The notes below the pieces were generated by a model. That model was not told where the DNA came from. It did no database searches and saw nothing but the letters and a program-made list of their open reading frames with translations. DNA of 12,828 nucleotides from Actinomycetes bacterium (lineage in GTDB: Bacteria; Actinomycetota; Humimicrobiia; JAHJRV01): the NCBI GenBank assembly GCA_030612085.1, contig JAUWOM010000019.1, positions 1 to 12,828 on the forward strand. Reading direction: 5' to 3'. How positions within the stretch are numbered: position 1 is the stretch's first letter; each line of letters begins with the position of its first letter. Below are positions 5,989 to 12,828 of this stretch, one piece after another. Both the position numbers and the translations under genes were made by a program.

Positions 5989-6017
5989 ATATTAACCTTG
6001 TTAATTATTTTTGTAAA
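5989..6017 (-). promoter_or_regulatory. Promoter of rrf2
   Basis: On the minus strand, TTTACA (6017-6012) and TAATAT (5994-5989) are separated by exactly 17 bp, about 45 bp before the rrf2 start. Both elements are preserved in the decayed copy at 1213-1242, which supports their importance. Confidence 0.6.
5991..6005. promoter_or_regulatory. Candidate Rrf2 operator
   Basis: ATTAACCTTGTTAAT is a perfect 6-bp inverted repeat (ATTAAC/GTTAAT) with a 3-bp spacer. It overlaps the -10 box and spacer of the rrf2 promoter, where a bound repressor would block transcription. In the decayed rrf2 copy the -10 remains but the palindrome is lost. Confidence 0.5.
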
Positions 6018-6131
6018 GTCTCTTTCATATAGAAGAAGTTAAAATTATTAAATTATAAAAAGAATATAGAAAGTAAATTTTTAAAGAATTCCTGACTTAT
6101 AATGTAAAAAAAAATTATGATTTTAAACATC

Positions 6132-6140
6132 TGTTATAAT
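6132..6140 (+). promoter_or_regulatory. Candidate extended -10 promoter of resB-ccsA
   Basis: TGTTATAAT fits an extended -10 (TGnTATAAT) about 88 bp before resB. No good -35 is seen at 17 bp, which is usual for extended -10 promoters. Other TATAAT matches at 6098 and 6198 are competing candidates. Confidence 0.35.
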
Positions 6141-6216
6141 AAATACCAAAATTAAATTAATTCTTAAAGCTATTACTGAATTTAAAGGAATCGTTAGTAT
6201 AATAGAATTAATAATT

Positions 6217-6221
6217 AGGAG
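6217..6221 (+). promoter_or_regulatory. Ribosome binding site deciding the resB TTG start
   Basis: AGGAG six bases before TTG 6228. The nearby ATG at 6225 is in another frame and meets a stop after six codons, so TTG is the start. Confidence 0.65.
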
Positions 6222-6227
6222 TAATGA

Positions 6228-7181
6228 TTGAGATATTTATATAAATTTTTTAAGTCAGTAAAATTGGCAATTACAGTTGTTTTAATTATTACTGTTATGT
6301 CAATTTTAGCGACACTTATACCTCAGGGTAAGGAAATATCATTTTACTATCATAATTATTCCAGATTTTTAGCTTTACTAATTATATCAACTAATTTTTG
6401 CAATTTTTTTAAATCTGCTATCTTCCTTTCTTTAGTTTTTATTTTTTTTATTAATTTGTTTGTTTGTGCAGTTGATAGGTTGATTATCAGATTTAAAAGA
6501 AAAATTAAGAAAAAATTGGGACCGGATATTCTTCATATTGGAGTTTTAATTCTTATTATTGGGACAGTTATAACTGCTTTAGGGAGAAGGGAGAACGTCT
6601 TCTATCTTGGTGAAGGAGATACTGTTCAGTTACCTGGTAAATATAGTATCCATCTTAAATCCTTTAAATATATTAAATATGAAGATGGTCGTCCAAAAGA
6701 TTGGATTTCCACTATTGATGTAGAAAAAAATCAAGAACTTATTATTGACTCCTTTTCTATTGAGGTAAACAAACCTCTTAAAATTGGATCAATGAAGGTT
6801 TACCAAGATTCCTATTACAAGAAAAATAAATTAATTTTAAAGGATTCCAAAGGTAATAAATACACAATTACATCAGGACAGGGTTTTGAATCAGAAGATA
6901 TACTCCTTATATTTGTAGATATTGAAAAAGATGAAATAAATCCTTATAGAAATAGAGCTGTTTTTAAAAAATTAAAAGATAATAAATTAATTTCTGTCTT
7001 ATATAAAACCGTTTCTAATAAAATTGGAGATTTTACAATTGAAAGTATTTCTTCACAATATTTTACTGGGCTTAAGGTAGTAGTAGATCCAGGTTTTATA
7101 CCAGTAATTTTTTCATTAATTTTAATTGCATTTGGAATTACACTTACATTTGTTCAAAAAATGGGGCGTGTAAAAAAATGA
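6228..7181 (+). CDS. resB: ResB/Ccs1-family cytochrome c biogenesis protein
   Basis: Membrane component of the System II cytochrome c synthetase, which works with CcsA/ResC to export haem and join it to CXXCH motifs outside the membrane. The 317-residue product is shorter than many ResB proteins. It has membrane segments near 10-32, 63-87 and 101-118, a large extracytoplasmic domain at about 120-285, and a final helix at 289-309. Family signatures are SVKLAITVVLIITVMSILAT with LIPQG, H103 in the third helix (ILHIG), VNKPLKIGSMKVYQDSY (180-196) and VVVDPGF (284-290) leading into the last helix. The start is TTG. ccsA follows after 68 bp, so they form one operon. The base composition is as AT-rich as the surroundings, unlike tlpA-ccdA. 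Confidence 0.9.
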   Translation: MRYLYKFFKSVKLAITVVLIITVMSILATLIPQGKEISFYYHNYSRFLALLIISTNFCNFFKSAIFLSLVFIFFINLFVCAVDRLIIRFKRKIKKKLGPDILHIGVLILIIGTVITALGRRENVFYLGEGDTVQLPGKYSIHLKSFKYIKYEDGRPKDWISTIDVEKNQELIIDSFSIEVNKPLKIGSMKVYQDSYYKKNKLILKDSKGNKYTITSGQGFESEDILLIFVDIEKDEINPYRNRAVFKKLKDNKLISVLYKTVSNKIGDFTIESISSQYFTGLKVVVDPGFIPVIFSLILIAFGITLTFVQKMGRVKK

Positions 7182-7249
7182 TTTCTTCATAACTTAATGT
7201 AAGTTTATGCAAAAAAGAAAAATAAATTTAAAAATCAGGAGGCAAAAAA

Positions 7250-8035
7250 ATGATTTCTACAATTGCTTTTGTATTGCTCTGTATTTCGTGTATTATTCAG
7301 ATCGTTTTTTTATTAAGAGAGAGGAAAGTAAAAGATTTTTTTTCACATTATTTACTATTAGCAGCAGCTATTCTCCTATTTATAAATATCATAGATCGCA
7401 GTATAAGAATTAAATTTTTGGCAATTACTAATACATTTGAATCTCTTATCTTTTTTTCTGCAGTAATTACTTTAGTACTTTTTATTTATAGATTGAAAAT
7501 AAGAAAAAATATTATACCTTTTATAATTTTTGGTGGAACAATAATTGCTATTATACTATTGGCAATTGCTTCTTCTCCAATTGCTCCAAAAGAAGTTCTT
7601 CCACCTGTACCAGCTCTTCAATCTTATTGGCTTATTCTACATGTTACTTTTTCATTCATAGGAGAAGCATTCTTTGTAGTAAGTTTTATTGCTGCAATTT
7701 ACTATTTGGCCACAAAAGATGGGGAGAAGAAAAAAAATATAGATAGAATAATATATACATCTATTGTTATTGGCTATCCCATTTTTACTGCAGGAGCCTT
7801 AATTTTTGGAGCTATCTGGGCTGAAGCTGCATGGGGTAATTACTGGAGTTGGGATCCTAAAGAAACCTGGGCATTTATAACCTGGCTAATTTATACAGCT
7901 TATCTTCATACTCGATTTGTACGAAAATTGAGAGGTAAAATATCTGCCATTTTAGCAATTATTGGCTTCGCTGCTATGATTTTTACTTTTTTTGGAGTCA
8001 ATTATTTATTGCCAGGTCTTCATAGTTATCTTTAA
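7250..8035 (+). CDS. ccsA: CcsA/ResC cytochrome c haem-lyase subunit
   Basis: Multi-span membrane haem-handling protein of System II; with ResB it presents haem to reduced apocytochromes. The tryptophan-rich WWD signature is clear: WGNYWSWDPKETW (195-207). Histidines expected as haem ligands flank it: H130 in WLILHVTFSF, and H220 and H258 near the C-terminus (TAYLHTRF and GLHSYL). About eight hydrophobic segments fill the 261 residues. AGGAGG lies seven bases before the ATG. It is the last gene of the plus-strand pair and converges on the cytochrome genes 57 bp away; no strong terminator is obvious in that gap. Confidence 0.95.
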   Translation: MISTIAFVLLCISCIIQIVFLLRERKVKDFFSHYLLLAAAILLFINIIDRSIRIKFLAITNTFESLIFFSAVITLVLFIYRLKIRKNIIPFIIFGGTIIAIILLAIASSPIAPKEVLPPVPALQSYWLILHVTFSFIGEAFFVVSFIAAIYYLATKDGEKKKNIDRIIYTSIVIGYPIFTAGALIFGAIWAEAAWGNYWSWDPKETWAFITWLIYTAYLHTRFVRKLRGKISAILAIIGFAAMIFTFFGVNYLLPGLHSYL

Positions 8036-8091
8036 TTTCCAAAATATTGAAAAATTGATTTCTACTTAACATAAAAATTAAATAGTCTTCT

Positions 8092-8823
8092 TTATTGACT
8101 CTTAACTTTTTTTATCCACATTTCAAAAAGAGAAAGTATTATAAGCATTAAGAATGAAAGGGCAAGAAATGCACCACCTATTGGTATCAGAATTACTGGT
8201 ACCACAAAATACTTCACTATCCACCAGGAACCTATATCTAAAACAATTGAAAAAAATGCAAAGCCAATTACAAATGATTTCAGCCTTTCAGAATATAAAG
8301 TAAATGAGAATATTAAAGTTAAAATGAAGATAATAGGTAATATCCCTAAAATGTGGGTGTGACTAATTGAAACAAGTCTGCTAAGAGACTTTCCTGTATC
8401 CTTTATTAGATATTGGCCAATATCATCATAGCTTTCTAAAATAACATCAGCAACTTTAGCTTTTGAAGAATGGCATTCATTACAAGAAGGATCAATAATC
8501 TTTTTTATGGTAGAAAATTGCTCCTTATTACCTCCTGAAATTATCCATTCTTTTACTTCATTATAATCTTTCTCGTTTTCAAAATACTGATGCATAGATC
8601 CATCAATTGCCTTTTCTAATTTTGTTGTCTTCCCAGAACCTAAAAAACTTAAACTAATATCAGTTAAGGAAAGGCCTGGTTTTTTATCTACGGGACTGTA
8701 AGTAAAATAAATATTTAAAAAACCTAAAATATACCCAATTCCTGCAATGATTAGAAAAGAGGTTATTGCAATTTTTAAGCTTACTGAAAGCTTTTTTAAG
8801 TCTTTTATTTCTTTATAAAACAT
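8092..8823 (-). CDS. Membrane-anchored monohaem c-type cytochrome with four C-terminal helices
   Basis: Probably a membrane redox protein facing the outside. Residues 17-42 form an N-terminal membrane helix. A soluble stretch (43-150) holds one haem-c motif, CNECH (C114-H118), preceded by a conserved-looking helical region (EVKEWIISGG). The SHTHILG motif (H155, H157) starts the first of four closely packed helices running to 236; its histidines are candidates for axial haem-c ligation or a b-type haem. I do not recognise a formally named family, although similar small membrane cytochromes exist in other anaerobes and proteobacteria. No Shine-Dalgarno site is visible before ATG 8823, which is unusual here. 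It follows the trihaem cytochrome gene by 83 bp on the same strand, suggesting a two-protein unit carrying electrons between quinone pool and periplasm. ResB/CcsA next door would mature it. Confidence 0.78.
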   Translation of the reverse strand: MFYKEIKDLKKLSVSLKIAITSFLIIAGIGYILGFLNIYFTYSPVDKKPGLSLTDISLSFLGSGKTTKLEKAIDGSMHQYFENEKDYNEVKEWIISGGNKEQFSTIKKIIDPSCNECHSSKAKVADVILESYDDIGQYLIKDTGKSLSRLVSISHTHILGILPIIFILTLIFSFTLYSERLKSFVIGFAFFSIVLDIGSWWIVKYFVVPVILIPIGGAFLALSFLMLIILSLFEMWIKKVKSQ

Positions 8824-8906
8824 GTATTTTTTATTTTATATTTATTACTTTTTTTAGTCACCGTAATTTCCGAATATCACAGGATTAAAAAGAGACTTAA
8901 TTTTGT

Positions 8907-9413
8907 TTACCAGTTCTTTTCCCCACTTTTAATCTTTACCTCTCCTTCTTCAATATCCATTGAGTGACAATTTAGACACGATCCTTGATAACTAGATATA
9001 AAATGGTTCTCCTCAGGATCTTTATAATGTTCATAATGAACAATATATTCTATAGCATTATCAGTTCCTTCTTTATGACAGGTCATACAATCATCTGGTA
9101 TCTTTTCCACAATTTGATCAATTTTAGGATGTTCTTCTATCTCAGCCAGAGTAACATTTAGTCGATAGTCTCTCTCATCTGATACCTTTAGGTGACAATC
9201 AATACATCCGTTGGGATGGTCATCTTCAATTGTTATTCCAGGAAGAAAAGCAATGGGTTTTTCTTCCTCAGTAGGTGTTCCTTCAGGTGTAACTTCTTCC
9301 TCAGTTTTTTTCTCAGTGACTTCTACTTGACGACAACTAGTAAGTGTAAGTAAAAGAGACATAAAAATTGATAGAGCTATAATCTTGAAAAATAAATTTT
9401 TAGTAAGGTTCAT
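8907..9413 (-). CDS. Trihaem c-type cytochrome lipoprotein
   Basis: Extracytoplasmic electron carrier. The signal peptide ends in a good lipobox LTSC (C27), after which an acidic, T/E/P-rich linker (28-55) lifts the haem domain from the membrane. Three CXXCH motifs are present: CIDCH (70-74), CMTCH (109-113) and CLNCH (146-150). Further histidines (H66, H95, H126, H129, H137) can supply distal ligands, so bis-His haems of cytochrome c3/NapC-like type are likely. The full length is 168 residues. AAGGAGA lies seven bases before ATG 9413. It is the first gene of a probable two-gene unit with the membrane cytochrome. Its partner enzyme is not identifiable from the window. Confidence 0.9.
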   Translation of the reverse strand: MNLTKNLFFKIIALSIFMSLLLTLTSCRQVEVTEKKTEEEVTPEGTPTEEEKPIAFLPGITIEDDHPNGCIDCHLKVSDERDYRLNVTLAEIEEHPKIDQIVEKIPDDCMTCHKEGTDNAIEYIVHYEHYKDPEENHFISSYQGSCLNCHSMDIEEGEVKIKSGEKNW

Positions 9414-9828
9414 TCAAAAATCTCCTTATTATTAAATTATTACAACAAAAAATCATTATTTATAAATTAGATATTTCACCTCCGCCTTATTAGTAATTAA
9501 AATTTTTGGGAATATATTAGTTATTCTATTATTTTACTATTATATTATATTAAAAAAATAAATCAACTAATTATTATTAATATTTTTAGAAAATTTGTTT
9601 AAAATCTATTTATTATTTTATTTAATCATAACTGAATCTTATAATTTTAATTTACTATTATATTTTTATCTTTTTTATTCTCGATCTTTTCAGAAATACT
9701 CATTTTAAATAAAGTTAAACTTAATTAATTATTTTCTTAAAATTATTCTTTATTATAAAGAGAATTTTTTAATTTATCAAATTTTAATTTAATAGCAAGG
9801 CTAAAGCTTTACATTAATCTTATTTATT
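9414..9828. other. AT-rich intergenic region between HdrA and the cytochrome genes
   Basis: This 415-bp gap is extremely AT-rich (4 G/C of 60 at 9541-9600). It contains the ribosome binding site of the trihaem cytochrome (9421-9427), an orphan GGAGGTG on the minus strand (9477-9483) followed only by a 7-codon GTG frame, and a weak hairpin CTTTAT-T-ATAAAG at 9748-9760 that could mark the end of the hdrA transcript. No gene or structured RNA is supported. The cytochrome promoter should lie here, but many TATAAT-like stretches prevent a choice. Confidence 0.5.
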
Positions 9829-12828
9829 TTATACAAGAGAAAAAGCTTTTATTTCTTCTAATATAATTTCATCTGTAAAACCACTTAAACTTATAGAATC
9901 TATTGGGCAGATAGCTTCACATAACCCACATCCATTACATACTGTTTCTATTACCTGTACTAATTTTCTTCCCCTTATCTCTATCTCTTCAATAGCTTTA
10001 GATGGACAAACCATGAGACATTTATTACACCCAATACACCTTATTTGATTAACTGTAGCTACTATTGGGTCTGTAGCTAATTTATCTTTGGACATAAGTT
10101 GCAAGATTTTACTAGCAGTAGCACTACCCTGCTCAACACTGTTAGGGATATCTTTTGGTGATTGACATGTACCTGCAATGAATATTCCTGGAGTGCCTGT
10201 TTCAACAGGTCTTAATTTTGAGTGACTTTCTGTATAAAATCCAAAAGGTCCAGTATTAATATTTAACATTTCAGCTAATTTTTTAGAACTTTTTACAGGA
10301 ATCATGGCAGGAGCCAAAACTACTAGATCTGCTTCTATTTCTAACTGTTCTCCAATAATAGTATCAACACTTTTAACTATTAGTTTTTCACCTTTCTTAT
10401 ATATCTTTGACGCTTTCCCTCTTATATACTGGGTGCCATATTCTTTAGCGCTGATTATAAATTTATTATAAGCTTTCCCTGGAGACCTTATATCGGTATA
10501 GAAGATGTAGGAAGTAGAATTAGGTAAATGTTCTTTTGTTAACATTGCCTGTTTAGCCAAATTCATGCAACAAACAGCGGAGCAGTAAGCGCTTCCTCTT
10601 GATATATCTCTGGATCCTACACAAGATAAGAATACTATAGTTCTCGGCTCTTTTTTATCAGATGGCCTTAGAATATGTCCACCAGTAGGTCCTGAGGCAC
10701 TTAGAATTCTTTCATACTGAAGACTGTCTATAACATCTTCAAGCTTTCCACCTCCATACTCTCCATATGCATCTGTATCAAATATATCTGTACCTACAGC
10801 AACTACAATTGCCCCCACTTCTCTAATTATTACTTCTTCTTTTTGGTTATAATCTATTACACCTGCCTCACAAGCTTTTATACATTCATTACACTCAGAG
10901 CATATTCCGCAATTAAGACACCTCTCTGCTTCTTTTAAAGCCTCATCATTGGAAATAGGTAATACAACTTCTTTAAAATTCTTGACCCTATCTTCTAAAG
11001 CTAATTTGCTTATTTTAACCCTTCTTTTATTCTCAAAAGAACTTAACTCCTTTGTTGTAAATACTTCATCTGACTTTAATAAGATTTCATATACTTTTTC
11101 TTTTTTAATTTCTTCTTCAATTTTTTCTAAATTTTCTCCCTCTAAGAATCTTATTATTACATCTGCAGCTAACTTACCGTGTCCTATTGCTTCTGTTACA
11201 GTTGAAGGACCAAGTACTAAGTCTCCTCCTGCGAATATTCCTTCTTCATTTACCAAGAGTATCTCTTCTCTATCAAGTTTCAATGTTTTTTTAGGTGTTA
11301 TCTTAAAAATTTTCTTTCCACTTGTTAAATAATTTACATTCGGTTCTTGTCCTATAGCTAAAATTACATGATCAACTTGATAGCTAAACTCACTCCCCTC
11401 AATAGGAATAGGTCTTCTTCTACCACTACTATCGGGTTCTCCCAGTATATTTTTAATCAGAATTAATTCTTTTACTTTACCGTCTTTTCCTTCTATTTTG
11501 GCAGGTGAAGTGAGATAAGCTATTTTTACTCCTTCCTCTAATGTTTCTTCTATTTCCTCTTCTATTGCTGGCATTTCTTTTCTGCTTCTTCTATAAAAAA
11601 TGACTATTTCATCAGCACCCAGACGCAGAGCAGTTCTGGCAGAGTCTATAGCAACATTTCCTCCCCCTATAACTGCTATTTTTCCTTCAATATTTTTTAT
11701 TTTGGATAGCGATACATCTCTCAAAAATTCTACTCCTGGAATTACTCCTTTCAAGTCTTCTCCTTCAATGTTTATGGAAACATTTTTATGAGCTCCTGTA
11801 GCTAAAAATACTGCATCAAAACTACCACTACTCTTTAATTTCCATATATCATTACTATTTTCAATTTTATGATTAGTTTTTATTTCTACACCCATTCTCT
11901 TTATCAAATCAATTTCAAGGTCTAAAATTTTAGAAGGCAATCTATATTCAGGAATTCCTACTCTTAACATACCTCCAGCTACTGGCAGTGCTTCAAATAT
12001 TTCAACCATATATCCTGCTTTAGCCAGATAGTAAGAGGTAGTGAGACCTGCTGGACCAGAACCAATAATTGCAATTTTCTTGGACTTTTTTTCTTCCATC
12101 TCTGGAAGGGGAATCTCACCTAATTTCAGTTCGTAATCTGCAATAAATTTTTTAAGATTTATAATAGAAATTGATTCATCAACAAGATTCCTGGTACAGT
12201 TTTCCTCACATGGATGTGTACATACTCTTCCACAAATTGATGGGAAAGGATTATCTTCTCTGTGAAGTTTTAAAGCTTCAAGATATTTTTTTTCTCTAAT
12301 TAATGCAATATAACCCTGAGTTGCTACATTTGCAGGACAGTTGCTTCTGCAAGGAGCCTTCCCCTTTTTATCTATAAAATAACTGGAAGGAACTGCCTGA
12401 TCAAACATTTTTGATATAGCTTTTTTTGTAGAAAGTCCTAAATCAAAGTCATTTTTATAAGATACAGGACATACCTTTTCACACTCCCCACAAGAAGTAC
12501 AATTCTTTATTTCTATATATCTCGGCTTTTTTCTAATTGTGGCTTTAAAATTTCCTATTGAGCCTTCAACTTTTGTTACTTCTGATAAACTAAGGAGTTC
12601 TATGTTTTCATGCATTGCTACATCTACCATCCTTGGAGAAAGCATACATGCAGAACATTCGACAGTGGCAAAGGTCTTATCAAATTGAGCCATTCTTCCA
12701 CCAATTGAAGCTTCCTTTTCTACAAGTACTACTTTTCTCCCACCCTCAGCTATATCCAGGCTGGCTTGTATTCCAGCTATTCCTCCTCCTATTACCAATA
12801 CATTTTTATTAATATCAAAGTATTCAGG
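9829..12828 (-). CDS. HdrA-family flavoprotein with internal GltD-like NAD(P)H module (5' end beyond window)
   Basis: Cytoplasmic flavin/Fe-S oxidoreductase; 999 residues visible, numbered from the right edge. The frame is open to 12828, and by comparison with HdrA roughly 140 N-terminal residues are missing. Order: HdrA FAD motif GGGIAG (14-19); CSAC (58-61); 4Fe-4S motif CTSCGECEKVCP (110-121); HdrA-like AISKMFDQAVPSSYFID; then a complete GltD-like unit with N-terminal cysteines (CRSNC at 160, CGRVCTHPCEENC near 199-211), a second FAD site IGSGPAGL (255-262), NAD(P) site IGGGNVAI (387-394), YRRSRKEMP and AGGDLVLGPSTVTEAIGHGK. HdrA resumes at CLNCGICSECNECIKAC (637-653), then SCVGSRD and YCSAVCC (735-754), NSVEQGS, and two 4Fe-4S motifs (CIGCNKCLMVCP at 931, CNGCGLCEAICP at 964). 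A role in flavin-based electron bifurcation fed by NAD(P)H is likely; HdrB/HdrC partners are not in the window. Confidence 0.9.
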   Translation of the reverse strand, partial: PEYFDINKNVLVIGGGIAGIQASLDIAEGGRKVVLVEKEASIGGRMAQFDKTFATVECSACMLSPRMVDVAMHENIELLSLSEVTKVEGSIGNFKATIRKKPRYIEIKNCTSCGECEKVCPVSYKNDFDLGLSTKKAISKMFDQAVPSSYFIDKKGKAPCRSNCPANVATQGYIALIREKKYLEALKLHREDNPFPSICGRVCTHPCEENCTRNLVDESISIINLKKFIADYELKLGEIPLPEMEEKKSKKIAIIGSGPAGLTTSYYLAKAGYMVEIFEALPVAGGMLRVGIPEYRLPSKILDLEIDLIKRMGVEIKTNHKIENSNDIWKLKSSGSFDAVFLATGAHKNVSINIEGEDLKGVIPGVEFLRDVSLSKIKNIEGKIAVIGGGNVAIDSARTALRLGADEIVIFYRRSRKEMPAIEEEIEETLEEGVKIAYLTSPAKIEGKDGKVKELILIKNILGEPDSSGRRRPIPIEGSEFSYQVDHVILAIGQEPNVNYLTSGKKIFKITPKKTLKLDREEILLVNEEGIFAGGDLVLGPSTVTEAIGHGKLAADVIIRFLEGENLEKIEEEIKKEKVYEILLKSDEVFTTKELSSFENKRRVKISKLALEDRVKNFKEVVLPISNDEALKEAERCLNCGICSECNECIKACEAGVIDYNQKEEVIIREVGAIVVAVGTDIFDTDAYGEYGGGKLEDVIDSLQYERILSASGPTGGHILRPSDKKEPRTIVFLSCVGSRDISRGSAYCSAVCCMNLAKQAMLTKEHLPNSTSYIFYTDIRSPGKAYNKFIISAKEYGTQYIRGKASKIYKKGEKLIVKSVDTIIGEQLEIEADLVVLAPAMIPVKSSKKLAEMLNINTGPFGFYTESHSKLRPVETGTPGIFIAGTCQSPKDIPNSVEQGSATASKILQLMSKDKLATDPIVATVNQIRCIGCNKCLMVCPSKAIEEIEIRGRKLVQVIETVCNGCGLCEAICPIDSISLSGFTDEIILEEIKAFSLV

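Noticed and set aside
7207..7413. Short plus-strand frame across the resB-ccsA gap
   Set aside because: It overlaps ccsA in another frame and lacks a Shine-Dalgarno site at a proper distance, whereas the AGGAGG at 7237 serves ccsA.
9400..9490. Leader peptide upstream of the trihaem cytochrome (7-codon GTG frame or 19-codon ATG frame)
   Set aside because: GGAGGTG at 9477-9483 overlaps the GTG and is too far from the ATG; both frames are tiny and could arise by chance.
10949..11332. Plus-strand frame of 127 codons inside the HdrA-GltD gene
   Set aside because: Antisense to conserved GltD/HdrA sequence; S/F-rich shadow.
11600..11791. Plus-strand frame of 63 codons opposite the NAD(P)-binding region
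   Set aside because: Antisense shadow with no supporting signal.
12615..12812. Plus-strand frame of 65 codons near the right edge
   Set aside because: Antisense to the HdrA FAD and CSAC motifs.
1..12828. tRNA, rRNA or CRISPR array
   Set aside because: I saw no cloverleaf-like or rRNA-like conserved stretch and no regularly spaced direct repeats with unique spacers.

Overview
The window looks like part of the genome of a strictly anaerobic, very AT-rich bacterium. TTG start codons are common and Shine-Dalgarno sites are strong. A HndB-like [2Fe-2S] protein followed by a CBS/ATPase regulator is the kind of pair seen next to [FeFe]-hydrogenase genes in Clostridia and Halanaerobiia. HdrA-type electron bifurcation, MenA, multihaem cytochromes and System II cytochrome c maturation point to an anaerobe with a quinone- and cytochrome-based electron chain. 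A clostridial/halanaerobial or Atribacterota-like lineage is my best guess, but the sequence does not settle the phylum.

Layout: (1) 1-1006, minus strand: a CBS-pair plus ATPase protein cut by the left edge, and a small [2Fe-2S] protein. (2) 1017-1281: a decayed second copy of an rrf2 regulator locus that has lost the middle of the gene. (3) 1282-4263: a 2,982-bp segment bounded by 251-bp inverted repeats that differ at only 2 positions. Each repeat carries the 5' end of a zinc-ribbon transposase gene. Between them lie a cysteine-rich membrane-anchored or lipoprotein of unknown family, a TlpA/ResA thioredoxin and CcdA, all clearly more GC-rich than their surroundings. (4) 4380-5945, minus strand: a MenA-like prenyltransferase and an intact Rrf2 regulator with a CX6CX5C cluster motif. 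(5) 6228-8035, plus strand: resB and ccsA, the haem export/ligation core of System II. (6) 8092-9413, minus strand: a membrane monohaem cytochrome and a trihaem lipoprotein cytochrome. (7) 9829-12828, minus strand: an HdrA with an entire GltD-like NAD(P)H module inserted inside it, cut by the right edge.

How it may fit together (inference): MenA makes a membrane quinone. TlpA and CcdA keep apocytochrome CXXCH cysteines reduced, and ResB/CcsA attach haem. The two c-type cytochromes beyond ccsA are obvious local clients and could carry electrons between quinone and an extracytoplasmic partner. The Rrf2 protein probably senses redox, NO or Fe-S status; a palindrome overlaps the -10 element of its own promoter and it is divergent from resB. 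HdrA-GltD and the hydrogenase-type genes at the left edge would handle cytoplasmic NAD(P)H, ferredoxin and H2 chemistry. The most unusual feature is that the thiol-reducing half of cytochrome maturation sits on an apparently acquired, IS-bounded cassette, a few kb from the native resB-ccsA half.
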